The notes: a model not told the origin generated them from the sequence alone. Counted from the first letter of the stretch, positions 6,657 to 13,087 are shown. The stretch: 14,740 nucleotides of DNA from Leptolyngbyaceae cyanobacterium M65_K2018_010 (GCA_015295885.1 DVEE01000443.1:1-14740), one strand, 5' to 3'. Made by a program: numbers and translations.

Positions 6657-6965
6657 ATGGCTGATGCAGGTACTGCCAAGGCGATCGAAGATTTGGCTGC
6701 GGCCATTGGCGATAAAGCCTACCTGGACGTGGCTAAGTGGCACTTGTATTTGGGTGACGCTAAACTCCACACCGTTTTAGCCGAAAAGATCTATCCTCTG
6801 CTGGCGGACAAAACCTTTAATGAGGTCGCCCTGAAGCAGGTTTTGGCCAAGACCGCTGTGCCCCTGGGGGGTGGCAACACTACGTTGCCCCTAAGCGATT
6901 TAATTCCGGCCGCTAGTCAGGGAGAGCTGGTGCGCGCCATTGAAGATTATCAGCGGGAGATGTGA
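6657..6965 (+). CDS. DUF3181 family protein
   Basis: A 102-residue soluble protein of a family found almost only in cyanobacteria. The recognisable core is AIEDLAAAIGDKAYLDVAKWHLYLGDAKLH, followed by LAEKIYPLL and the LGGGNTTLPLSDLIP segment. It is mostly helical with no cysteine, signal peptide or membrane segment. No function is established for this family to my knowledge. AAGGAGATG lies a few bases before the ATG. It closes the + unit started by the RNA methyltransferase and is the last gene before the nif module. A short inverted repeat, ACCGC (6998-7002) / GCGGT (7011-7015), about 30 bases after its stop may be the remains of a terminator but lacks a T-run. Confidence 0.85.
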   Translation: MADAGTAKAIEDLAAAIGDKAYLDVAKWHLYLGDAKLHTVLAEKIYPLLADKTFNEVALKQVLAKTAVPLGGGNTTLPLSDLIPAASQGELVRAIEDYQREM

Positions 6966-7401
6966 GCGGTGCAGACCCATCCCTGGTGATTACCTCGACC
7001 GCCCTTTCCCGCGGTTGTTAAGGATTGCTGAAGAATCATCGATTAATTTTGATAGATTTGCTACATTTCGGGTGGTTGGCTATCTGGCTAGCCGACTCCC
7101 CAGCTATCCTTTGAGTGCAAATCTGGGCAGTTGCGGTGAACGCCCCAAAAGGGTTCGACTGCTGCTAAACCCTAGGCTTGACCCTGAGTGCAGAATACTC
7201 AACCCTAATCGCCAAAATACCGACCCCTCCCCTGTAAAATACCCGCCCCCCGCCCCCAAACCTTGGCTGAAGTCCCCCTGGGAGAAGGAGGGCCAGGGCT
7301 GAGTAGGGGGTTAATGACTCTATAGATCTGGATGCAGTAGGTCTAGCCGCGGGCTGGTTAGGCGCTTGTTATAAGCAGAGAAACAACCGCCCGCCTGCGC
7401 C
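6966..7401 (+). promoter_or_regulatory. Non-coding leader of nifP, probable CnfR-responsive promoter region
   Basis: 436 bases without a convincing gene. An open + frame at 6940-7302 has no RBS and unlikely composition. In Leptolyngbya boryana the nifP promoter is, from memory, a direct target of CnfR, and cnfR lies downstream here. Visible structure, in order: an A/T-rich stretch at 7021-7070; an 8-base direct repeat TGAGTGCA at 7112-7119 and 7185-7192, start-to-start 73 bases or seven helical turns; a CCTAGG site at 7171; C-rich DNA at 7221-7257; G-rich DNA at 7280-7310; and two -10-like sequences, TATAGA (7321-7326) and TATAAG (7370-7375), neither with a -35, as expected for an activator-dependent promoter. 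Which elements are bound is unknown. Confidence 0.55.
7280..7310 (+). repeat. G-rich tract with quadruplex-forming pattern
   Basis: Four G runs (7280-7282, 7290-7292, 7296-7298, 7306-7310) are separated by loops of 7, 3 and 7 bases, which meets the G3N1-7 quadruplex rule on the + strand. CCCCCT (7274-7279) can alternatively pair with AGGGGG (7305-7310) as a hairpin. The wording also resembles the dispersed gene-end repeats seen in many cyanobacteria, so it may be a decayed copy of one. Confidence 0.4.
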
Positions 7402-8142
7402 ATGTTTCTTCCCTTGCCTCGCCTCTCTACATTGCCTGTGCCCGCTCTAGTCGCGGCGATAGGACGGCATTTACCCCTGTTAGATGACTTTGCCATTATC
7501 TTTGAGCGTGACCCGGCGGCCCACCACTGGTTTGAGGTGCTGTGCTGCTATCCAGGGTTACATGCGTTGGCGGCCCATCGTCTTGCCCACGGGTTGCACC
7601 AGCGTGGGGTGCGTTTTCTGCCCCGGTTCATTGCCCACCTGAGCCGATTTTTCACAGGTATTGACATTCACCCCGGTGCCCAGATTGGCCGGGGTGTCTT
7701 TATTGATCACGGTATGGGGGTCGTCATTGGCGAAACGGCCATTGTGGGTGACTACTGCCTGATTTACCAGGGCGTGACCCTGGGCGGCACCGGTAAGGAG
7801 ACGGGAAAACGCCATCCCACGCTGGGTAGTCATGTGGTGGTCGGTTCTGGGGCTAAGGTTTTAGGCAACATCACCATTGGTGACTATGCCCGCATTGGGG
7901 CGGGCTCTGTGGTCTTGCGCCCGGTGCCTTCCCATTGCACCGCCGTCGGGGTTCCCAACCGCAACGTATGCCGCTGCAATACCACCACAGAACCCTTGGA
8001 ACATGGTCAGTTACCCGATGCCGAGGCCCTTACCCTGCGATCGCTGCTGGACCGTATCGAGACGCTGGAAGCCCAACTGGCCCAAATGCAGCCCCCTGCT
8101 GCGGTGCGGCCTGATTTACGCCCCTTGGAGTTAGTCCCATGA
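7402..8142 (+). CDS. nifP: Serine O-acetyltransferase NifP
   Basis: A 246-residue serine acetyltransferase, making O-acetylserine from serine and acetyl-CoA, the committed step of cysteine synthesis. The N-terminal helical part carries IIFERDPAAHHWFEVL. From about residue 85 the left-handed beta-helix begins (FTGIDIHPGAQIGRGVFIDHG). Asp102/His103 and His138 in KRHP match the catalytic Asp-His pair and active-site His of CysE. VTLGGTGKETGKRHP and AGSVVL are the acetyl-CoA-binding turns. I call it NifP rather than housekeeping CysE because it heads a run of nif genes. NifP is thought to raise cysteine supply for Fe-S cluster assembly. There is no Shine-Dalgarno sequence before the ATG (leader CCGCCTGCGCC). 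Its TGA overlaps the next ATG (ATGA), so translation of the two is coupled. Confidence 0.93.
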   Translation: MFLPLPRLSTLPVPALVAAIGRHLPLLDDFAIIFERDPAAHHWFEVLCCYPGLHALAAHRLAHGLHQRGVRFLPRFIAHLSRFFTGIDIHPGAQIGRGVFIDHGMGVVIGETAIVGDYCLIYQGVTLGGTGKETGKRHPTLGSHVVVGSGAKVLGNITIGDYARIGAGSVVLRPVPSHCTAVGVPNRNVCRCNTTTEPLEHGQLPDAEALTLRSLLDRIETLEAQLAQMQPPAAVRPDLRPLELVP

Positions 8143-8402
8143 ATCCCTCCCCTGTTGCCCCCCCTGGGGGGCAGGCCATTACCGTCCGCCGCGGCGATCG
8201 CTGGACCATCTGCCACCGGCTGCAGGAACTGAATATCCCCGCCGCCTGCCCCGCCGACGGCACGTTGCGAGTCGAGGTTAACCATGCCCTGGCCCTGCTC
8301 CTGGTCTGTAGTACCCTGCGCCAGTTTGCCCTTTCCCGGCCGGAACAGGTGGATTGGCTAGAACGCTGCTGGCGTGTACCGGCCAGCGGCCCTAGGGACT
8401 AG
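8139..8402 (+). CDS. Unnamed 87-residue protein of the nif cluster
   Basis: I know no function for this protein. Small uncharacterised ORFs of this size are, from memory, present between nifP and nifV in other cyanobacterial nif clusters, so it is probably a conserved nif-linked gene. Visible features: a disordered Pro-rich start; VRRGDRWTICHRLQEL, a possible amphipathic helix; then IPAACPADGTLRVEV, a beta-like segment; then a helix with VCSTLRQF and a Trp/Cys-rich end (VDWLERCWRVP). Four cysteines (25, 37, 57, 77) are well spread, not in a CxxC pair, so metal or cluster binding is possible but not indicated by a known motif. It starts within the nifP stop codon and is followed by 59 bases before nifV. 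A HIP1 octamer lies inside it (8194-8201). Confidence 0.75.
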   Translation: MNPSPVAPPGGQAITVRRGDRWTICHRLQELNIPAACPADGTLRVEVNHALALLLVCSTLRQFALSRPEQVDWLERCWRVPASGPRD

Positions 8403-8461
8403 GAAAAATCCTCCAGTCCGACCGTTTCATTGCCCCCACCCCCTATCGCTCTGGTAATCCC

Positions 8462-9586
8462 ATGCCAACCCCGATCTACATCAACGACACCACCCTGCGG
8501 GACGGCGAACAGGCCGCTGGGGTAGCCTTTGGGCTAGAAGACAAGGTGGCCATTGCTAAATTTCTGGATGCCATTGGTGTTCACGAGCTAGAGGTTGGCA
8601 TTCCTGCCATGGGTCAGGAGGAAGCCAAGGCCATTCGAGTAATCGCCGATTTGGGGCTGAATGCCCACTTGCTGGGTTGGAATCGGGCGGTGTTATCGGA
8701 CATTCAAGCCTCGATCCACTGTGGCTTAAAACGGGTACATATTTCGATTCCCGTATCGGAGATCCAAATTCAGGTGAAGTTTCAGGGCCGTTGGGTGGCC
8801 ATGCTGGAGCAACTGCGGGATGCGATTACCTTTGCCCGTGACCACGGCCTGGCGGTGAGCGTCGGGGGGGAGGACAGCTCTCGGGCCGACGAAACCTTTT
8901 TGTTGGATACCGCCCAGTACGCCCAGGAATGGGGCGCCTTTCGGTTTCGGTTTTGCGACACCGTTGGCCTTCTCGACCCCTTTAGTACCTTCGACAAAGT
9001 GCAACGGCTGGTGAGTAGTCTGGAAATTCCCGTGGAAATGCATACCCACAACGACCTGGGCCTGGCCACAGCCAATGCCTTAGCCGGGGTCCGGGCCGGT
9101 GCCACCTCCGTCAACACCACCGTTAACGGCCTGGGCGAACGGGCGGGCAATGCGGCCCTGGAAGAGGTCGTCATGACCCTGAAACATCTCTACGGTCTGA
9201 AAACGGGGATTCAAACCCAACACTTTCTAGAGTTGTCCAGGTTTGTGGCTAAAGTCGTGAATTGTGCCGTCCCCCCCTGGAAGGCCATTGTGGGAGATAA
9301 CACCTTTGCCCATGAGGCGGGCATCCATGCCCACGGCGTTTTACATAATCCCAGCACCTACGAGCCCTTTGACCCGAGCGAAGTCGGCCGCCAACGCCGC
9401 CTGGTGGTAGGCAAACACTCGGGTCGGCACCTGATTAACCAGGTGCTAGAGACCCAGGGTATCCATCTCGATGCCGACCATAGTCAGGCCGTGTTGAATG
9501 CCGTCCGCGATCGCGCCACGGCCCTGCGGCGGAGTCTTACCGTCGATGAACTGCTGAAGGTTGTGGCGATGGAGGGGGGACCCTAG
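8462..9586 (+). CDS. nifV: Homocitrate synthase NifV
   Basis: A 374-residue homocitrate synthase. It condenses acetyl-CoA with 2-oxoglutarate to give homocitrate, the organic ligand of the nitrogenase iron-molybdenum cofactor. The TIM-barrel active site is intact: INDTTLRDGEQAAGV (7-21) with catalytic Arg13, Asp14 and Gln17, the metal ligands HTHND (194-198), and the GLGERAGNAALEEVV block (223-237). The C-terminal region keeps GIHAHGVLHNPSTYEPFDP and GKHSGRH. Length is typical of NifV and shorter than 2-isopropylmalate synthase, which has a long regulatory domain. This and the nif neighbours separate it from LeuA. No Shine-Dalgarno sequence precedes the ATG. The leader is C-rich. The stop codon overlaps a CCTAGG site (9582-9587). 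Confidence 0.96.
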   Translation: MPTPIYINDTTLRDGEQAAGVAFGLEDKVAIAKFLDAIGVHELEVGIPAMGQEEAKAIRVIADLGLNAHLLGWNRAVLSDIQASIHCGLKRVHISIPVSEIQIQVKFQGRWVAMLEQLRDAITFARDHGLAVSVGGEDSSRADETFLLDTAQYAQEWGAFRFRFCDTVGLLDPFSTFDKVQRLVSSLEIPVEMHTHNDLGLATANALAGVRAGATSVNTTVNGLGERAGNAALEEVVMTLKHLYGLKTGIQTQHFLELSRFVAKVVNCAVPPWKAIVGDNTFAHEAGIHAHGVLHNPSTYEPFDPSEVGRQRRLVVGKHSGRHLINQVLETQGIHLDADHSQAVLNAVRDRATALRRSLTVDELLKVVAMEGGP

Positions 9587-9713
9587 GCCAAGGACCGGGA
9601 GGGAGGGGAGTCCGCCATGCCCAAGGCTAAATTGCCCCCCCTCTGGTCTGCGACTGCCCTGCTGCCCATTGCCCAGATCCGATACCCCCTGCCCTTTACC
9701 CCCTGCTGCCGCC

Positions 9714-9920
9714 ATGAAAGTTATGCTACGCACCAATGCCGCCGGTCAACTGCTGGTTTATGTGGCCAAAAAAGATTTAGAAGAAGAGGTCGTAGCCCAA
9801 AGTCCAGGCCATCACCAAACCCAAATCTTTACCCTCTCTAACGGCTGGGAATTGGAGATTGCTGGCCTCAGTGATCCGATACAGACCCCCCAGACCGTTG
9901 AAGCCAAGCGCTTGAATTAA
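9714..9920 (+). CDS. nifT: NifT/FixU family protein
   Basis: A 68-residue NifT. It begins MKVMLRTNAAGQLLVYVAKKDLEEEVV, the family pattern (MKVMIR...G.L.VYVPKKDLEE), and continues through LSNGWELEIAGL. The family is always found with nif genes. Its role is unclear: deletion has little phenotype in the species where it was tested, and a part in nitrogenase maturation is assumed. I chose the ATG at 9714 because an upstream in-frame opening from 9561 would run back into nifV and lacks family similarity. The 127-base gap after nifV is C-rich, contains ACCCCCT twice (9684, 9698) and no frame resembling NifZ. No Shine-Dalgarno sequence is visible. Confidence 0.92.
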   Translation: MKVMLRTNAAGQLLVYVAKKDLEEEVVAQSPGHHQTQIFTLSNGWELEIAGLSDPIQTPQTVEAKRLN

Positions 9921-9964
9921 GGGCCCACCAGCCCTTCCAGCAATTCTCACCCCCTACCCATCCC

Positions 9965-9976
9965 CTCCTAAAGGAG
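9965..9976 (+). promoter_or_regulatory. Shine-Dalgarno sequence inside a small hairpin
   Basis: The ribosome-binding site AAAGGAGAT of the [2Fe-2S] gene is strong, six to ten bases before ATG 9983, and is the only strong one before a gene in this nif run. CTCC (9965-9968), TAAA and GGAG (9973-9976) form a four-pair stem that would cover its core. The stem is weak alone, so control of translation is only a possibility. Confidence 0.4.
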
Positions 9977-9982
9977 ATTCCC

Positions 9983-10594
9983 ATGGCTGACAGCCCCTCC
10001 CAACCCCCGTGGATGTTTAATCTCAATGGCACCTTCCTGGGCTTTTGCGGCGATGACCCGGCCAAGGCTAAGGTAATTCGTCTGGCGGTTGAGGGGGAGG
10101 TGTTGGCCATCAAGCTACCGAAGGCATTGAGAGAACCGTTGCAATTGCGCCTTCAGCCCGGCGACTACCTTCGGTGCATCGGTCGCAGCAGTTGGGAGGA
10201 TGGTCAGATCAAACTCAAGGCCTATCAGGTCTTCAACCTGCTGCCACCCTTGCCCAAAACCTGCACCTATCCCCAGGAGGCCATTGCCCAGGCATGGTCT
10301 GGGCAGCCCTCGACCCGTCCAGGGGCTCACCAGCCGGTCAAAATTCAAGTCTGCCGTAAGTCGGGCTGCCAGAAACGAGGCGGACGGGATCTGGTGATGG
10401 CTCTGGAACAGGCCCTGCGCGATCGCAACCTGCACAGCCAGGTGGAAATTCAGTACACCGGCTGCCAGAAGCACTGCTCCGAAGCCCCGACCCTGACCGT
10501 GCTGCCAGGACCCTACCGCTACAGCCGGGTGAAGCTATCGCGCCTATCGGTGATCCTCGATCGCCACTTGACCCCAACCAAGCCTAACCCGTAG
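9983..10594 (+). CDS. Two-domain protein with C-terminal thioredoxin-like [2Fe-2S] ferredoxin
   Basis: A 203-residue protein in the nif run. The C-terminal half (about 119-200) is a thioredoxin-like [2Fe-2S] ferredoxin: VKIQVCRKSGCQKRGGRDLVMALEQAL, then QYTGCQKHCSEAPTLTVLPG. The four ligands would be Cys124, Cys129, Cys161 and Cys165. The N-terminal half (10-90) is beta-rich, with FNLNGTFLGF, PGDYLRCIGR and GQIKLKAYQVFNLLPP, a pattern that could be an OB-like barrel, though I cannot name the fold. A Pro-rich linker joins the halves. It may carry electrons or sense redox state. Its place between nifT and cnfR suggests a partner of nitrogenase maturation or of CnfR, but this is inference. Similar two-domain proteins occur in cyanobacteria generally, so it need not be nif-specific. 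It ends with two consecutive stop codons (TAGTAA). Confidence 0.85.
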   Translation: MADSPSQPPWMFNLNGTFLGFCGDDPAKAKVIRLAVEGEVLAIKLPKALREPLQLRLQPGDYLRCIGRSSWEDGQIKLKAYQVFNLLPPLPKTCTYPQEAIAQAWSGQPSTRPGAHQPVKIQVCRKSGCQKRGGRDLVMALEQALRDRNLHSQVEIQYTGCQKHCSEAPTLTVLPGPYRYSRVKLSRLSVILDRHLTPTKPNP

Positions 10595-10993
10595 TAAGGG
10601 GCTTGTTCTAAGGTGTACACTGGTCGCCCACCTCACCCTAGGGCCTAGGCCAGCCGGGCTGGCTGACCTTTGGGGGAACCAGTGGCCCCAGCCAGTCCTT
10701 CAGCTGTTCTCCCAGGGTCAGGGTCAGGGTCAGCGCCACCGATACAACTTAATGCTAAGAAAAAATGAACTTTGTTAACTATTCTCAAGCAGATTGAAAT
10801 AAAGTCATCAAATCATCAGTTAAATCCTCAATTTCTGGTAGTCAACGCCACTTATTTTTTCCCAGAAAAGTCCAGCTAGAACTTCTTTTCGGCAATAAAA
10901 AAGAAATAATGAAATCGTATTCAGGAGCATAAAATTTAGAAGATTAGGTTGCTATCCCTAGGAGGATAAACTGTTCAGGGAGGGGGTTGAGCC
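10595..10993 (+). promoter_or_regulatory. Long non-coding leader of cnfR
   Basis: 399 bases without a gene, in two parts. The first (10595-10740) is GC-rich, with overlapping palindromes GGCCTAGGCC (10642-10651) and GGCCAGCC-g-GGCTGGCT (10648-10664), the latter perhaps ending the upstream transcript though no T-run follows, and three tandem GGGTCA hexamers (10715-10732). The second (10741-10960) is sharply A/T-rich: I count 69 G+C in 220, about 31 percent. It probably holds the cnfR promoter. TAAAAT at 10930-10935 is a possible -10 without a good -35, and GTA-N8-CAC at 10838-10851 is an imperfect NtcA-like box. An AGGAGG at 10960-10965 is 28 bases from the ATG, too far to be its ribosome-binding site. 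The G-rich run at 10977-10986 is closer. Confidence 0.6.
10715..10732 (+). repeat. Three tandem GGGTCA hexamers
   Basis: Perfect tandem copies at 10715-10720, 10721-10726 and 10727-10732, with a partial AG on either side, just before the change from GC-rich to A/T-rich sequence upstream of cnfR. Such a short array could be a slippage product or a cluster of binding half-sites. Confidence 0.8.
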
Positions 10994-12589
10994 ATGGCTT
11001 ACACCGTAAAAGAGGGCTGTATCGCCTGCGATAGTTGCCGTCCGGCCTGTCCCCAGGGCGCCATCAAAGCTGAAACCACTGGCTATTGGATTGATCCAAC
11101 CCTGTGCGATCGCTGCGAAGATCTAGAGGCTCCTCTCTGCGTGGAAGCCTGTACGGTTGGATCCCTGGCTCCCTTGCAAGCTAAAAAGGGGCGTCACAAA
11201 AGTACCCTGTTGCCAGCGGCTATTCCCGCCATTTTCCTGAATGGTCGCACCACCCCCTTCGCGTCCTCCATGGTGGTTTGGGAAGCCTGTAATGTCTTAG
11301 CTCAGCGCCAGTCATTACCCTGGCAAGTCGATGGGGAAAATTGCCTGGGCTATCGCCGTTCGATCCACCGGGACCAAGGCTGGATGACCTTTAGGCTCAA
11401 GACCGATCCAGAAGAACCGTCCGCACCGCCCATGGGCTACAACCTGGGGGTGGCCAGCCTGGCCCAGTTTGACTTGCGGGCCGCCTGTCTGCATTTGATT
11501 TTTGCCGCCTACGCCACTACCCTTGAGCGTCCCTGGGCAGAACCCTTCGTACTGAACGACCAACACATTGAGCATTACCTGGGTTTGCAGAAACGCAAAG
11601 ACCTGACCAAACTTGAAAAACTCACCCTGATCAAAGAGCTGGTCTACCAAGCCTGTAGCCTACTGGTTTCCCTGCAGTGGCCGCGCCAGGGCTATGTGCC
11701 AGGTTTTGCCTTGACGGAGCATGCCGTTTGGCAGTTGCTCAAAACCCAGTATTACTTTGAAACCGATGCCGAGGGCTGCCGCCACCTGATTGGCTTGGGT
11801 TTCACCCTACAGGCAGGGGCCTGGGCCCAGCACTTCTTAAATCGCCAGGACTACCGCAAGCAGACCGCCTTTTACCAGTACGGCACGCTGCCCCAGTCGT
11901 TGCTGACAGAGGTGATGGGCAACTGGCAACAGCACGAGGGAGCGGTACGGCTGTTGCTGTGGTTGGTGTTTAAGCTACGCCTGGGCAGTGACCATCGCAT
12001 GACGGTGCGCACCCTGCTGCGGATTGCCTATGGGGAAGCTCGGGTGATTGAAGCCATCACGGTCCGAGGGGCCCATAAACGACTGCTAAAAACCTTTGAA
12101 GGCGATCTAGAAACCCTCTATCACTACGGCCTAAAACCTCAATTTGACCCCGAAACCTATGGGCCCGACCTTCAACCCCTGTGGGCCAGGGTCGCTGAAA
12201 TTCCTGACGATGCCGATGCCGCCCTAGATTTTTGGACCGAGGATGCCAACCGAGCCTTGAGTCTCACCGATCGCGCCCCCCGGGACAAATGGCAGCGCCT
12301 GCTGAATGCACGCCTGTTGGGGTTTGAACTGGCTGAGGAATGGCAGCAAAACTCCCGCAAACCCCGCCCTAAACGGCGCCGTGCCGCCAAGGGCCAGGCT
12401 CAGGCGGTGGCTGCCCCCCTGGCTACCGATACCATCAAAGCCGCTCGACAGCGGCTTAACCTGAGCCAACGGGCCCTGGCTAAACGTTTGGGCAAAAGCC
12501 AAAGTTGGGTGCGGGATGTGGAGAATGGTCGGTTCAACATTAGCGCTAGCGATCGCTCCCTGCTGCGCGCAGCTCTGAACCTGGGCTAG
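10994..12589 (+). CDS. cnfR: Nif transcriptional activator CnfR (PatB)
   Basis: A 531-residue regulator. The N-terminus is a bacterial ferredoxin-type domain with two [4Fe-4S] sites: Cys9, 12, 15 and 19 (GCIACDSCRPACP) and Cys38, 41, 49 and 53 (CDRCEDLEAPLCVEAC). A long middle region, about 60-440, has no motif I know. A basic linker (RKPRPKRRRAAKG) leads to a Cro/CI-type helix-turn-helix at about 481-531 (IKAARQRLNLSQRALAKRLGKSQSWVRDVENG). This order and length fit CnfR of Leptolyngbya boryana and PatB of Anabaena, which activate nif genes under low oxygen. The Fe-S sites are thought to sense oxygen or redox state. All eight cysteines are present, so it should be functional. It follows the [2Fe-2S] gene after a 399-base leader, so it probably has its own promoter. 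ATG 10994 gives the expected beginning MAYTVKEGCIAC. Confidence 0.95.
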   Translation: MAYTVKEGCIACDSCRPACPQGAIKAETTGYWIDPTLCDRCEDLEAPLCVEACTVGSLAPLQAKKGRHKSTLLPAAIPAIFLNGRTTPFASSMVVWEACNVLAQRQSLPWQVDGENCLGYRRSIHRDQGWMTFRLKTDPEEPSAPPMGYNLGVASLAQFDLRAACLHLIFAAYATTLERPWAEPFVLNDQHIEHYLGLQKRKDLTKLEKLTLIKELVYQACSLLVSLQWPRQGYVPGFALTEHAVWQLLKTQYYFETDAEGCRHLIGLGFTLQAGAWAQHFLNRQDYRKQTAFYQYGTLPQSLLTEVMGNWQQHEGAVRLLLWLVFKLRLGSDHRMTVRTLLRIAYGEARVIEAITVRGAHKRLLKTFEGDLETLYHYGLKPQFDPETYGPDLQPLWARVAEIPDDADAALDFWTEDANRALSLTDRAPRDKWQRLLNARLLGFELAEEWQQNSRKPRPKRRRAAKGQAQAVAAPLATDTIKAARQRLNLSQRALAKRLGKSQSWVRDVENGRFNISASDRSLLRAALNLG

Positions 12590-12600
12590 GGGCAAGCCCC
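12589..12600 (+). other. Stem-loop at the end of cnfR
   Basis: GGGG (12589-12592), CAAG, CCCC (12597-12600) begins on the last base of the cnfR stop codon. It is very stable for its length but has no T-run after it, so a role as terminator or 3' stabiliser is uncertain. The rest of 12601-12729, between the convergent cnfR and DUF3493 genes, shows no gene. Confidence 0.45.
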
Positions 12601-12729
12601 AAGGCCATTCTCTCTGCCTTTGACCTGGAAGGGACTGCGGCGAGGGCCATCAGTACCAGTGGACAGAGTCTGCCACGGTTAGCCCCCTCCATCCCAAGGC
12701 CAACCAGCACTGGCCAGCCTACCTGGAGG

Positions 12730-13002
12730 CTAAGAGGCCCTCTGCTCCCAGCGAAATAGCCCAATCACCACCGCCAGCACAATCCCCTGCACCAACAGAT
12801 TGGGCAGCACCCGCTGTACCTCCGCACCAGCCAGGATTTGGGTCAGCATAATGAAGGCCCCGATGCCCGCCGAAGCGGCGGCCACGCCATAGATGACCTG
12901 CCGCAACCCTTTGTAGGGAGCCCTGGCCTCGGCTTTGAGACGAGCATACTTTTCAGGGCTGATGCCCTGGGGCGGATTGTCGGGGGGCTTAGGGTTGGCC
13001 AT
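12730..13002 (-). CDS. DUF3493 (LPA1/REP27-like) membrane protein
   Basis: A 90-residue protein of the DUF3493 family: PPDNPPQGISPEKYARLKAEARAPYKGLRQVIY followed by two membrane helices (about 36-58 and 65-84) and a short tail ending FRWEQRAS. The same domain, as I recall, forms the C-terminal part of the plant and algal photosystem II assembly factors LPA1 and REP27, so a role at the thylakoid is possible. The stand-alone cyanobacterial form has not been assigned a function that I know. It is convergent with cnfR and divergent from the tRNA gene. No good ribosome-binding site is seen before the ATG. It marks the right edge of the nif module and the return to housekeeping genes. Confidence 0.8.
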   Translation of the reverse strand: MANPKPPDNPPQGISPEKYARLKAEARAPYKGLRQVIYGVAAASAGIGAFIMLTQILAGAEVQRVLPNLLVQGIVLAVVIGLFRWEQRAS

Positions 13003-13087
13003 GGGTGATAGAGCTAGGAAGGGATAAAAAGCTAGCGGCCCATCTGGGAAGACTTAGACCGCAGCAGATGACGCTGACTTGCACTGT

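Noticed and set aside
6940..7302. Open + frame of 120 codons between the DUF3181 gene and nifP
   Set aside because: It begins inside the DUF3181 gene, has no ribosome-binding site, a low-complexity Pro/Arg-rich end and no recognisable motif. The region fits a promoter/leader better.
9617..9841. Plus-strand frame of 74 codons across the nifV-nifT spacer, considered as nifZ
   Set aside because: It overlaps nifT in another frame, and its translation has none of the NifZ pattern.
10838..10851. GTA-N8-CAC upstream of cnfR as an NtcA box
   Set aside because: The second half-site differs from the consensus TAC and no -10 lies at the right distance. Kept only as a remark in the leader entry.
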